Origin: Streptomyces sp. TN58
Lineage (GTDB): Bacteria > Actinomycetota > Actinomycetes > Streptomycetales > Streptomycetaceae
Direction of reading: 5' to 3'
Length of the DNA: 64,000 bases
Assembly (NCBI RefSeq): GCF_001941845.1
Contig: NZ_CP018870.1
Span: forward strand, 6,424,001-6,488,000
The position numbers and the translations under genes are program-made. Below, one piece after another: positions 8,534 through 18,800 of this stretch. The notes under the pieces were generated by a model. The model searched no databases. It had not been told where the DNA came from and saw only the letters and a program-made list of their open reading frames with translations. Position 1 is the first letter of the stretch. Each line of letters begins with the position of its first letter.

Positions 8534-9094
8534 TCAGGCGCTGCCCCCGCCCCCGCCCTCGCGGCTCTCACCCTGGCCCTCCCCGGCCCCGCCCTCCTCA
8601 GCCCCGCCCTCCCGGCCCTCGTCCTCCCGGCCCTCGTCCCGGCTCTCGCGGACGACGACCACCGTGCAGGCGGCGTACTGCACGACCTGCTGGCTCACCG
8701 AGCCCAGCAGCGCGCCCTTGAAGCCGCCGTACCCGCGGGTCCCCACCACCATCAGCTCCGCTTCCTTCGAGGCGTCCACCAGGATCTGCGCCGGCGGACC
8801 CTGCTCGACGCGGCGGAAGACCGGCACGCCGGGGGAGGCGCCGACGGCCGCGGTGACGGTGTCCGCCAGCTTCCGGCGGGCCGCCTCCTCGGCCGTCGAC
8901 GCAACCTGTTCGGCGAACTGTGCCTCCGCCATACCGAGGGCGAAGGGGTTGCGGTTCCAGTCCCAGGCCATGACGGCGTGCACCCGGCCGCCGATCAGCC
9001 GGGCCTGCTCCACGGCCCAGCGCACCGCCCGCCTGGAGTGGCCGGAGCCGTCCACGCCGACGACGATCAGAGGCTCGATGGGGGGCTCACTCAC
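8534..9094 (-). CDS. Universal stress protein (UspA family) with acidic glycine-rich tail
   Basis: 186 residues from a GTG start preceded by AGAGGAA. The single Usp domain opens with PLIVVGVDGSGHSRRA and holds the ATP-binding signature G-T-R-G-Y-G-G-F-K-G-A-L-L-G-S-V-S-Q-Q-V (G-x2-G-x9-G-S/T type). After the final strand (C-T-V-V-V-V-R-E-S) comes a tail of about 36 residues of repeated D/E-G-R-E, G-G-A and E-G units. Related proteins normally stop soon after this strand, so the tail is unusual; its DNA is a run of GGCCCTCCC-like repeats. Monocistronic. Confidence 0.9.
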   Translation of the reverse strand: MSEPPIEPLIVVGVDGSGHSRRAVRWAVEQARLIGGRVHAVMAWDWNRNPFALGMAEAQFAEQVASTAEEAARRKLADTVTAAVGASPGVPVFRRVEQGPPAQILVDASKEAELMVVGTRGYGGFKGALLGSVSQQVVQYAACTVVVVRESRDEGREDEGREGGAEEGGAGEGQGESREGGGGGSA

Positions 9095-9285
9095 GGTGGG
9101 TTCCTCTCGCTTCGCCCGGAAGGTCGTTCTTGTCCCTGTATACACGCCCCGCGGGGGTCGGCCTCGAACGACGATCGTTGCGGCGGGTGACGACTTTCGA
9201 GGACAGCCCGCACCCCCTGCCCCTTGCGAGGGTGTGAGCGTCCAGGCGATCGCCGCCGGACGCGAAGCGACTTGGAGGAACGGGC

Positions 9286-9651
9286 GTGGCTCAGCGCAAG
9301 GGTTGTCTGATCGGCTGCGGAATAGCGCTGGTGCTGGGCATCGGCGTGCTCGCCGTAGTGGTCTTCGGCATGGGCAAGGTCCTCGACATGGCCGAGAAGA
9401 CCGTGGTCGACCCCGCGGTCTACGAGGGCGTGAAGGTCGGCGACGCGGAGAACGACGTCCGCGCGAAGCTCCCGTCGGGCGAGAGCTTCGTCAAGGAGGC
9501 CCTCAAGGAGGGTGGTCCGGCCGAGCCCGAAGGCAGCACCTGCGCCTGGTACATCTCCGGCGCCGACACCGAGCTGGGCGCGGAAACGGTGTTCCGCTTC
9601 TGCTTCAAGGACGGCAAGCTCGCCGAGAAGACCAAGTACCCCATGAAGTGA
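9286..9651 (+). CDS. Small membrane-anchored protein of unknown function
   Basis: 121 residues from a GTG start with GGAGG 7 bases upstream. After a short basic N-terminus with K-G-C-L-I-G-C-G there is one hydrophobic segment (about residues 10-29), then an extracytoplasmic domain of about 90 residues with two cysteines (S-T-C-A-W-Y and F-R-F-C-F-K-D-G) that could form a disulfide. V-G-D-A-E-N-D-V-R-A-K-L-P resembles the start of small SmpA/BamE-like or PepSY-like folds, but I cannot assign a family. It stands alone between oppositely oriented genes. Confidence 0.75.
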   Translation: MAQRKGCLIGCGIALVLGIGVLAVVVFGMGKVLDMAEKTVVDPAVYEGVKVGDAENDVRAKLPSGESFVKEALKEGGPAEPEGSTCAWYISGADTELGAETVFRFCFKDGKLAEKTKYPMK

Positions 9652-9728
9652 AGCAGGACCGGGCGGCCGGTCCCGTCGATCCGGCAGGCACGGCCAAGGG
9701 TGCGGGCGTCGGCCGCCCGCGGCGGCCG

Positions 9729-10787
9729 TCAGCCGCCCGGGGCCGGCGCGGCGGCTCCCGCCGCGTTGCGGATGTCCCGGGGCGCCCGCCCGTCCCACCG
9801 CCGCACCGCCCGCCGCAGCGCGCGCAGGTCGCTGTACCCGACCTGGGCCGCGATCAGGTGGAGCGGCAGGTCGGTGCCGCGCAGCAGCTCCATCGTCCGT
9901 TCCTGGCGCACGGATTCGACCTCCTCGCGCCAGGTCGTACCCAGCTCGCGCAGCCGCCGCTGCAGCGTCCGCGGGCTCATCGCGAGCCGCCCCGCCACGT
10001 ACTCCAGGTTCACGCTGCCCTCCCGGAAGGCACCGGCGAGAACCATCCGGAAGCTGTCCTGCCAGAGCACCACCGGCTGCGCGGCCGCCAGGGTCAGCCG
10101 CGCCTGGTGCGCCAGGAGGCGGTCCAGGCCCGGCTGCGCCTTGGGCAGCGGCGCGCGTACGTCGTCGTCGTGGAAGGTGATCGAGTTGTACGGGGCCCCG
10201 AAGTCGATGCGGGTGGTGCCGAACAGCTCCGCCAGCCGGCGGTACGCGCGGGGCGCGCCGTGCGTGACGCCGACGCGCAGCGGGACCAGAGCGCGGCCGG
10301 TCGCGGCCCGCGCCCGGGTCAGGAACATCGCCAGCGCGAACCAGTCGATGGCCTCGACCACGTCCGGCCCCCAACTGCCCGTCGCGTGCCGGATGGTGAA
10401 GGTCCGCCCGTCCTCCTCGACGAGAAGCTTCTCGTTGGCCGGGTCGGCGATGACGGCGTTGTACTCCACCACCTGGCGCAGCGAGTCCCGAAGGCTGGGG
10501 CCGCTGGTGACCAGGTAGTCCCACAGGCCGAAGGTGCCGATCGGCGCCTCCTCGGCGAGCAGCGCGCCGACCGCCGTCCCCGCCTCGGAGAGCGTCAGCT
10601 CCTCCCACACGGCGAGCGCCGACGGGGTCGAGACCCGGGCCAGGTCGTTGCCCAGCACCTCCGGGCCCAGGTCGTGGAACCGGGCCAACCTGTCCGTGCC
10701 CGCGCCCGTGCCCGTGCGGCGCACGGCGCCGACGACGAAACGGGCGAGGTGCACGGAGACGGTTCCGCGGGCGTGATGAGACTGCAT
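9729..10787 (-). CDS. AraC-family transcriptional regulator (OruR/ArgR-like)
   Basis: 352 residues. The N-terminal two thirds match the 'arabinose-binding' sensor of the OruR/VirF type, and the last 90 residues are the AraC double helix-turn-helix (L-E-Y-V-A-G-R-L-A-M-S-P-R-T-L-Q-R-R-L, then I-A-A-Q-V-G-Y-S-D-L-R-A-L-R-R-A-V-R-R-W). It is divergent from the serine hydrolase gene and may control it. The effector is unknown. Confidence 0.9.
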   Translation of the reverse strand: MQSHHARGTVSVHLARFVVGAVRRTGTGAGTDRLARFHDLGPEVLGNDLARVSTPSALAVWEELTLSEAGTAVGALLAEEAPIGTFGLWDYLVTSGPSLRDSLRQVVEYNAVIADPANEKLLVEEDGRTFTIRHATGSWGPDVVEAIDWFALAMFLTRARAATGRALVPLRVGVTHGAPRAYRRLAELFGTTRIDFGAPYNSITFHDDDVRAPLPKAQPGLDRLLAHQARLTLAAAQPVVLWQDSFRMVLAGAFREGSVNLEYVAGRLAMSPRTLQRRLRELGTTWREEVESVRQERTMELLRGTDLPLHLIAAQVGYSDLRALRRAVRRWDGRAPRDIRNAAGAAAPAPGG

Positions 10788-11014
10788 GGTCGGGTGACGC
10801 TACCAGCCGGCCGGACCAGCGGGCCCGTCCGGCCCGCAGCACGGCGCGGGGGGCCCGCCCCGGCGGCGCGAAACCGCCCCCACCTGGCGGGAAGCCGCTC
10901 CGGGATGGCGTCGGTGGTCCCCTCGCTGACGCGTGCAGGTCCTTATGGCCGCCCACGGCACCTGCCTACGGTGGCGTGGACCACGGCATGACCGACCGAG
11001 TCGAAGGACCCGAC

Positions 11015-12403
11015 GTGACGTTCTCACCTGCCCACTGGCAGAGCCGCCTCGACGCGTTGCGCGCCGCCCACCACGTACCCGGCGCCACCCTCGCGGTGTT
11101 CACCGACGGGCGGATCCACGAACTGGCGAGCGGCCTGCTGCACCGCGGAACAGGCGTGGAGGCCACCACCGACTCGGTGTTCCAGCTCGGCTCGATAGCC
11201 AAGGTCTACACCGCCACCCTGGTCATGCAGCTCGTCGACGCCGGCCAACTGGACCTGGACACGCCCGTCTGCGAGATCCTGCCGGAGTTCCGCCCGGCCG
11301 GATCCCCCTCGGCGGTCAGGGCGATCACCGTGCGTCGGCTGCTCAGCCACACCAGCGGCCTGACCGGTGACTTCACCCACGACGGCGGGCGCGGCGACGA
11401 CTGCCTGGCCGCATACGTGAGCGCCGCCCGCGACATCGCGCTCGACTGCCCGCCGGGCACCGCCGTCTCCTACAGCAGCGTCGGCTACAACGTCCTCGGC
11501 CGCATCGTCGAGGTCGTCACCGGACGCACCTGGGACCAGGCGCTGAAGGAGCGGATCGTCGCCCCCCTGGGCCTGACCCGCACCATGACGCTGCCCGAGG
11601 AGGCGCTGGCCTTCCGTACGGCGATGGGCCACCTCCCGGGCGACGGGCCGGAGCCCGAACCGGCGCCGGCCTGGGACATGATGCCCCGCTCGGCCGGACC
11701 GTACGGACGTGTCCTGGCGAGCGCCGGCGACGTGCTGCGGCTGGCCAAGATGCACCTCGACGGCGGCGCCACCGCGGACGGCACGCAGGTCCTCGGCGCC
11801 CGCGCCGTCGCTGCCATGCAGCGGTGGGAGGTCGACGTCCCCGACCGGTGGACCGTGAGCGCGGACGGCTGGGGGCTGGGCTGGTCGCTCTACGACTGGA
11901 ACGGCGTCCCGGGCTACGGCCACGACGGCGCCGCCACCGGCCAGTACGGCTACCTGCGCGTCGTCCCCGGCGCCGACGTCATCGCCGTCCTGCTCACCAA
12001 CGGCGGCGGCGCCCGCCGCCTCTACACCGACCTGTTCCGCGAGCTCCTCGCCGACCTGGCCGAAGTCCGGACGCCCCCCGCCTTCGCACCGCCCGCACAC
12101 CCGCCGACGGTCGACATGACCCCGCTCCTGGGCACCTACCGGCGCCAGGGCGTCGTCATCACGGTCTCCGCCGGACCCGGCGGATCCCCCCACCTGCGCT
12201 ACGAGTTCGCCGACGGCATGCGGGACTTCTCGCCGCCCCTGGAACTCGACCTCGTGCCCCTCAGCGCGACGGTCTTCGCCGCGGCCGGCCCCGGCCCCTC
12301 CATCGGCGAGAGCTGGCTGCCGGTCGTCTTCGCCGCCCTCGTCGACGGCACCCCCTGCTGCTACATCGGCATGCGCTGCGCCCCCCGCACCTCCCCCCGC
12401 TGA
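11015..12403 (+). CDS. Serine hydrolase of the beta-lactamase/penicillin-binding-protein class C family
   Basis: 462 residues from GTG 11015, chosen because GAAGGA lies 6 bases upstream; ATG 10988 and GTG 10976 are longer in-frame alternatives. The catalytic S-x-x-K is in QLGSIAKVYTA and the Y-x-N motif is YSSVGYN. No signal peptide or membrane segment is seen, so it is probably cytoplasmic, like the many esterase/D-aminopeptidase members of this family. The C-terminal 110 residues form an extra beta-rich domain (L-G-T-Y-R-R-Q-G-V-V-I-T-V). Substrate unknown. It is divergent from the AraC regulator. Confidence 0.85.
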   Translation: MTFSPAHWQSRLDALRAAHHVPGATLAVFTDGRIHELASGLLHRGTGVEATTDSVFQLGSIAKVYTATLVMQLVDAGQLDLDTPVCEILPEFRPAGSPSAVRAITVRRLLSHTSGLTGDFTHDGGRGDDCLAAYVSAARDIALDCPPGTAVSYSSVGYNVLGRIVEVVTGRTWDQALKERIVAPLGLTRTMTLPEEALAFRTAMGHLPGDGPEPEPAPAWDMMPRSAGPYGRVLASAGDVLRLAKMHLDGGATADGTQVLGARAVAAMQRWEVDVPDRWTVSADGWGLGWSLYDWNGVPGYGHDGAATGQYGYLRVVPGADVIAVLLTNGGGARRLYTDLFRELLADLAEVRTPPAFAPPAHPPTVDMTPLLGTYRRQGVVITVSAGPGGSPHLRYEFADGMRDFSPPLELDLVPLSATVFAAAGPGPSIGESWLPVVFAALVDGTPCCYIGMRCAPRTSPR

Positions 12404-12696
12404 CGCGCACGGGCGGGGTCGGGGAGACGGTCGGCAAGGGGTCGAAAGCAGCCGGGCGCGAAGGTCCGCCGGTGGATCGGCGCGCCCCGCCGCGCCCTTC
12501 GTGCTGAAGCGCATCAGTCCAGCTCACAGGGGGTGAGAGCGGCCGGGTTTGGGGGTTGTCCTCCCGGCGGTGCGGGGATCCGGGCCCGTGCGTCCTCGGC
12601 CAGGGGCGGCTCGGCCTCATTGACGGGGTCCTGGCCTCTGGCGACCGTGGGCACCGCCTCCGGCGACGAGGCCGGACTTCTGCGAAGGCGGCGAGG

Positions 12697-14034
12697 ATGA
12701 CCCGTTCGAACCCGTTCCGTACGGCCGTTGCCGCGCTGGCGGCCGGCGCCCTGATGTCGACCGCCGCGTGCGGGCTCGGCGGCGCCGGCGCGGGGGAGGC
12801 GAAGGAGGCCGAGAGAACGGGCAAGGCGGCCGGGGAGATCACCTTCCGCACCCTCCAGCTCAAGCCCGCCTTCACCGGCTACGTACAGGCCGTCATCGAC
12901 GCCTTCGAGGAGAAGTACCCCGAGGTGAAGGTCGACTGGGAGGACGTGCCGGGCGACGGCTACAACGAGAAGCTCGTCGCCGACGCGCAGGCGGGCACCC
13001 TTCCGGACGTCGTCAACCTCTCGACCGACTCCTTCCAGCTGCTCGGCGACCGCGGCCTGCTCGCCGACGTCGCGAAGCTCGGCGGGGACACGGCCGGGGA
13101 GTACGTACCGGGAGCCTGGGAGCAGTTCAAGCTGCCCGGCAGGGGCGACAGCGTCTACGCCTACCCCTGGTACGTGACCCCGGAGATCCTCACCTACAAC
13201 AGGGAGCTCTTCGAGAGGTCCGGCCTGGATCCGGCCGCGCCGCCCACCAGCGTGGAGCAGTTCTTCGACTACGCCGAACAGATCGCCGCCCGGTCCGGCG
13301 GCCGGTACTCCGCCTTCATGGCCGACCCCAAGGGCCGCCTGCCGGGCGACTGGCAGAAGATGGGCGTCCCCCTGCTCAGCCCTCGCAAGGACCGGTTCAC
13401 CTTCGACACCGACAAGGCCGTCGAATGGGTGGAGCGGATGAAGGACCTCTACGCCAAGGGCGCCATGCCCAAGGAGTCCCTCCTGAAGTCCGACGACATC
13501 AACCAGCTCTACGGCGGCGGCAAACTCGTCTTCGGTCCGGGCTCCCCGGGATTCGTCAAGGACATCAAGCGCAACGCCCCGCAGGTGTACGCCAAGACGC
13601 AGGTCGCGGGAGCCGTCACCGGCCGCCTCGGCCACATCGGCATCTACGCCCAGTCCCTCGGCATCCGGAAGGACACCGAACACCCGGACGCGGCCGTCGA
13701 GTTCGCGAAGTGGGTCACCAACGGCCCGAACCAGGTGGAGTTCTCCAGGAAGGCCACCATCTACCCCTCCAACGCGCGAGGCCTCGCCGACCCGTTCTTC
13801 GCCGACAGGGGCGACGGCAGGGACGCCGAGACGCTCGCCCGCGCGGTCGGCGCCGAGCAGCTGAAGAGCGCCGCCCTCGACGCCAACACCCCCGTCCAGT
13901 GGACCAACCAGGTCGGCGACGCCGTCGTACGCGAGGTGCAGAAGGCCATCAAGGGCGAGCAGGACGCCCGGACGGCGGTGAAGAGGGCCGAGGAAGCGGC
14001 GAACCGGCTCCTCGCCGACGCGGCCCGCCCGTGA
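12697..14034 (+). CDS. ABC sugar transporter, substrate-binding lipoprotein
   Basis: 445 residues. The N-terminus is a lipoprotein signal with the lipidated Cys at L-M-S-T-A-A-C-G. The remainder is a family 1 extracellular solute-binding protein (ITFRTLQLKPAFTGYVQAV at the start, later Y-P-W-Y-V-T-P-E-I-L-T-Y-N). The stop overlaps the GTG of the first permease. With two permeases and a GH38 mannosidase downstream, an oligomannoside or mannose-containing glycan is the inferred ligand. Confidence 0.92.
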   Translation: MTRSNPFRTAVAALAAGALMSTAACGLGGAGAGEAKEAERTGKAAGEITFRTLQLKPAFTGYVQAVIDAFEEKYPEVKVDWEDVPGDGYNEKLVADAQAGTLPDVVNLSTDSFQLLGDRGLLADVAKLGGDTAGEYVPGAWEQFKLPGRGDSVYAYPWYVTPEILTYNRELFERSGLDPAAPPTSVEQFFDYAEQIAARSGGRYSAFMADPKGRLPGDWQKMGVPLLSPRKDRFTFDTDKAVEWVERMKDLYAKGAMPKESLLKSDDINQLYGGGKLVFGPGSPGFVKDIKRNAPQVYAKTQVAGAVTGRLGHIGIYAQSLGIRKDTEHPDAAVEFAKWVTNGPNQVEFSRKATIYPSNARGLADPFFADRGDGRDAETLARAVGAEQLKSAALDANTPVQWTNQVGDAVVREVQKAIKGEQDARTAVKRAEEAANRLLADAARP

Positions 14035-14933
14035 CGGCCGGCGGCGGCGACACCGGACTGCCCCACCGCACGTGGTGGACCCCGTACCTCTTCCTCGCCC
14101 CCGGCCTGGTGATGGTGCTGCTGTTCAGCCTGTGGCCGTTCGTCAACACCGTCGTCCTCTCCTTCACCGACGCCCGGATCCTGCGCGGGGGCGGCTACGT
14201 CGGCCTCGACAACTACCGGCGAGCCCTCGCCGACCCCGGCTTCTGGGTCGCGACCGGCAACAGCGTGCTCTACCTCGTGGTCGTCGTCCCCTGCCTGGTC
14301 CTGCTGCCGCTGGCCCTCGCCGTCCTCGTCCAGGCAGAGATCCCCGGCATCGGATTCTTCCGCTCCGCCTTCTACACCCCGGTGATCGCCTCCGCCGTCG
14401 TCGTCGGGCTGATCTGGCAGTGGGTCCTGCGCAGCGACGGCCTCGTCAACACCGTCTTCCGGCGGCTCCACCTGGTCTCCGAGCCGGTCCCGTTCCTGAC
14501 GGACAGCACGATGCTGCTGGTCTCCGCGATGATCGTGACCGTGTGGAAGGGCCTGGGCTACTACATGGTCTTCTACCTCGCGGCCCTCGGGAACGTCCCC
14601 GCCTCCCTCCACGAGGCCGCCGCGATCGACGGCGCCGGTCCCGTCCGCCGCTTCTTCAGCATCACCGTCCCCCAGGTGAAGCCGATGATGCTCCTCGTCG
14701 GAACCCTCTCCGCCATCTCGGCGCTACGTGTCTTCACCGAGATCTACATCCTCGGCGGGGAGGGCGGCGGGCCCGGCGGCGGAGCCCGCACCCTGCCGTT
14801 CCTCATCCGCCAGGTGGGCCTCGGCTTCTCCGGCGAGACCGGCTACGCCTGCGCCGTGTCGATCCTGCTGTTCCTCCTCACCCTCGTCTTCAGCCTGCTG
14901 GGCCGCCGCCTGACCAAGGGGGACGAGGCATGA
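14031..14933 (+). CDS. ABC sugar transporter permease (MalF/UgpA type)
   Basis: 300 residues, GTG start overlapping the stop of the binding protein (GTGA). About six transmembrane helices. The cytoplasmic EAA loop is visible as E-A-A-A-I-D-G-A-G-P-V-R-R-F-F-S-I-T-V-P, which docks onto the ATPase. The stop overlaps the next permease start (ATGA). Confidence 0.93.
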   Translation: MTAGGGDTGLPHRTWWTPYLFLAPGLVMVLLFSLWPFVNTVVLSFTDARILRGGGYVGLDNYRRALADPGFWVATGNSVLYLVVVVPCLVLLPLALAVLVQAEIPGIGFFRSAFYTPVIASAVVVGLIWQWVLRSDGLVNTVFRRLHLVSEPVPFLTDSTMLLVSAMIVTVWKGLGYYMVFYLAALGNVPASLHEAAAIDGAGPVRRFFSITVPQVKPMMLLVGTLSAISALRVFTEIYILGGEGGGPGGGARTLPFLIRQVGLGFSGETGYACAVSILLFLLTLVFSLLGRRLTKGDEA

Positions 14934-15787
14934 CCGCGCCCCCTCCGCCCCGGCGCGGCCGCGACCCGGTACGCCGCCGGCTCGGCCCGGCCGCCCGGTA
15001 CGCCACGCTGCTGCTCATGCTCGTGGTCATGCTGGGTCCGATCGCCTGGCAGTTCCTGACCTCGATCCGCGGCCGCACCGAGAACGTGTACGACGGCGTA
15101 CTGCCCACACAGCCCACCCTCGACAACTACGTCCGCGTCGCCGAGTCCTTCCCACTGCTCCAGTACGCCGGCAACACTCTCGTCGTCGCGGCCCTCGCGG
15201 TCACCTCGAACCTGGTCTTCGCCGCGATGGGCGGCTACGCCCTCTCCCGCGCCGCCTGGAAGGGCCGCGAGGTCGTCTTCACCGTCCTCGTCGCCACCCT
15301 GATGTTCCCCTTCGAGTCCGTGATGATCTCGATGTTCCTCACGGTCCGTGAGATGGGCCTGGTCGACACCCTCGTCGGGGTCTGGCTGCCCGGCGCGGTC
15401 TCCGTCCTCAACATCATGGTCATGCGCGCGGCCTTCCTCGCCGTGCCCAGGGAGGTCGAGGAGGCCGCCGTCCTGGACGGGGCGGGCGAGTGGACCCGCT
15501 TCACCCGGGTCTTCGTCCCTTCCGCCAAGGGCGCTCTGGCCGTCGTCTGCATCACCAGCTTCATGGGTGCCTGGGACGACTTCCTGTGGCCGCTGCTGGT
15601 CCTCACCGACAGCGACCACTACACCCTCCAGCTAGGCCTGAAAACCCTGGCCGGCGCCACCACCGTCAACGACCAGCGGCTCATCGCGGCGGGCGCGATG
15701 GCGGCGCTCCTGCCGATGATGCTGCTCTTCTTCGCCCTCCAGCGTTTCTTCTTCAAGGGCGTGGGCGAGGGAGCCGTCAAGCTGTGA
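14930..15787 (+). CDS. ABC sugar transporter permease (MalG/UgpE type)
   Basis: 285 residues with about six transmembrane helices and the EAA loop E-E-A-A-V-L-D-G-A-G-E-W-T-R-F. Pairs with the preceding permease to form the channel. No ATP-binding subunit is encoded in this operon; in Streptomyces such importers are usually energised by the shared ATPase MsiK, so this is expected rather than a defect. Its stop is 78 bases before the mannosidase start. Confidence 0.93.
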   Translation: MTAPPPPRRGRDPVRRRLGPAARYATLLLMLVVMLGPIAWQFLTSIRGRTENVYDGVLPTQPTLDNYVRVAESFPLLQYAGNTLVVAALAVTSNLVFAAMGGYALSRAAWKGREVVFTVLVATLMFPFESVMISMFLTVREMGLVDTLVGVWLPGAVSVLNIMVMRAAFLAVPREVEEAAVLDGAGEWTRFTRVFVPSAKGALAVVCITSFMGAWDDFLWPLLVLTDSDHYTLQLGLKTLAGATTVNDQRLIAAGAMAALLPMMLLFFALQRFFFKGVGEGAVKL

Positions 15788-15865
15788 ACCGTACCGCCCG
15801 ACCCGCCCGCGCCCGCATGCCCTCCGTACCGACGACCACCACCTCCGGGAGCAGGAGCAGCTGTC

Positions 15866-18800
15866 ATGCATGACGACCGCAGCATCACCGAGCACCGCCT
15901 CCGCCGGGTCCTCCACGAGCGCATCAGGCCCGCCGTCCACTCCAGCCCGCTCCCGCTGACCGTCGAGCGCTGGGACGCGCCGGGCGAGCCCGTACCCGTC
16001 GCCGAGGGCCTGGCGGCACCCTACGAGCCCTGCGCACCCGGCGACACGTGGGGTCCGGCCTGGGGCACCACCTGGTTCAAGGTCACCGGAACGGTCCCCG
16101 CCGCATGGGCCGGACGGACCGTGGAGGCCGTCCTCGACCTCGGCTTCGACCGGATGATGCCCGGCTTCCAGTGCGAGGGCCTGGTCCACCGCGCCGACGG
16201 CACCGGGATCAAGGCGCTCAACCCGTACAACGACTGGGTACGCGTGGCCGACCGCGCCGAGGGCGGCGAGCGGATCGAATGGTACGTCGAGGCCGCCGCC
16301 AATCCGGTCCTCGTCGACCACCGCGCCACCTACGAGGGCGACCTGCGCACCAGTGGTGACCGGCCCCTCTACCGCCTCGCCCGGATGGATCTCACCCTCT
16401 TCGAGACCGAGGTCTGGGAGCTGGTCCAGGACCTCGACGTGCTCTACGAGCTCATGACGCAGCTCGACACCGGCGACGCCCGCCGGTACGAGATCCTGCG
16501 CGCCCTCGGCGCCGCCCTGGACGCGGTCGACCTCTCCGACGTGCCCGGCACGGCGGCCGCCGCCCGCGCACACCTCGCCGACGTCCTCGCAGCCCCCGCC
16601 AACGCCTCCGCGCACCGCATCAGCGCCGTCGGCCACGCCCACATCGACTCCGCATGGCTGTGGCCGCTGCGCGAGACGGTACGCAAGGTGGCGCGGACCG
16701 TCTCCAACATGGTCCACCTCATGGACGGCCACCCCGACCTCGTCTTCGCGATGTCGCAGGCGCAGCAGCTCGACTGGATCAAAACCCACCGGCCCGAGCT
16801 CTTCGAACGCGTCAAGAAGAAGGTCGCGGACGGCCAGTTCGTGCCGGTCGGCGGCATGTGGGTGGAGTCCGACACCAACATGGTCGGCGGCGAGGCGATG
16901 GCCCGCCAGTTCCTCTACGGCAAGAAGTTCTTCCTCGACGAGTTCGGCATCGACACGCACAACGTCTGGCTGCCCGACTCCTTCGGCTACACCGCCGCCA
17001 TGCCGCAGCTCGTCCGGCTCTCCGGCTCCCGGTGGTTCCTGACCCAGAAGATCTGCTGGTCCCAGGTGAACGACTTCCCCCACCACACCTTCTGGTGGGA
17101 GGGCATCGACGGCAGCCGCGTCTTCACGCACTTCCCGCCCGTAGACACCTACAACTCCGACCTCGGCGGCGCCCAGATGGCGCACGCCGCCCGCAACTAC
17201 CGCGAGAAGGGCCGGGGTTCACGATCGCTGGTGCCCTTCGGCTGGGGCGACGGCGGCGGCGGCCCCACCCGCGAGCACCTCGCACGCGCCCGCCGCCAGC
17301 GCGACCTCGAAGGCTCGCCGCGCATCGAGATCGAACGGCCCGACGCCTTCTTCGAGAAGGCCCGCGCCGAGTACGAGGACGCGCCCGTATGGGCCGGCGA
17401 GCTCTACCTGGAGCTGCACCGCGGCACCTACACCTCCCAGGCCAAGACCAAACAGGGCAACCGGCGCAGCGAATCCCTGCTGCGCGAGGCCGAGTTGTGG
17501 GCGGCGACCGCCGCCGTCCGGGTGCCGGGATACGCCTACCCGTACGAGGACCTGGAGCGCATCTGGAAGACGGTGCTGCTCCACCAGTTCCACGACATCC
17601 TGCCGGGGTCCTCCATCGCCTGGGTGCACCGCGAGGCCCGCGAGACGTACGGACGGGTGGCGCAGGAGCTGCGGGACATCACCCTCGCCGCTCAGCGGGC
17701 GCTGGCGGGGGAGGGCACCGAGGAGCTGGTCTTCAACTGCGCCCCGCACGCCCGCCGCGGCATCCCGGCGGGCGGAGCGGGCCGCCCGGCGCAGCCGCCG
17801 GAGCCGGTCACGGTGGAGGAGCGGCACGGCGGCGGACACGTCCTGGCCAACGGCCTGCTGGTGGTGGAGATCGACGCCCGCGGACTGGTCGTCTCCGTCC
17901 ACGACCTCCGGGCGCGCCGCGAGGCGGTCGCCCCGGGGCGCGCGGCGAACCTGCTGCAGATCCACCCCGACTTCCCCAACATGTGGGACGCCTGGGACGT
18001 CGACGAGTTCTACCGCAACAACGTCACCGACCTCGACGACCTCGACGGCCTGGACGGTTTGGAGGTCGCCGAGAGCGGACCCCGGTCGGCGACGGTACGG
18101 GTGACCCGCTCCTTCGGGCGCTCCCGGGCGGTCCAGCAGATCACGCTGAGGGCGGGGGCGAAGACGCTCGACATCGTCACCGACGTCGACTGGCACGAGA
18201 CGGAGAAGTTCCTGAAGGCAGCCTTCCCGCTGGACGTGAAGGCCGACCGGACGGCGTCGGAGACGCAGTTCGGGCACGTCTACCGGGCCACCCACACCAA
18301 CACCTCGTGGGAGGCGGCCAAGTTCGAGATCTGCGCCCACCGCTGGATCCACGCGGAGGAGCCCGGTTGGGGCGTGGCCCTCCTCAACGACTCCACGTAC
18401 GGGCACGACGTGACCCGCGACGTACGGCCCGACGGCGGGCAGACCACCACCGTACGGCTCTCCCTGCTGCGGGCCCCGCGCTACCCGGACCCGGAGACCG
18501 ACCAGGGCGCCCACACCCTGCGGTTCTCGCTGGCGCCCGGCGCGGGGATCGGCGACGCGGTCCGTGAGGGCCACGCGCTGAACCTGCCGGAACGCACCGT
18601 GCCAGGTGCCGGCCCGGTCGCCCCGCTGCTGGCGGTGGACTCGGACGCGGTGGTGGTCGAGGCGGTCAAGCTCGCCGAGGACCGCGGCGGCGACGTGATC
18701 GTCCGCCTCTACGAGTCCCGCGGCGGCCGTGCCACGGCCACCCTCACGGCGAGCTTCCCGATCACGGGCGCGGTCGAGAGCGACCTGCTGGAACGGCCCC

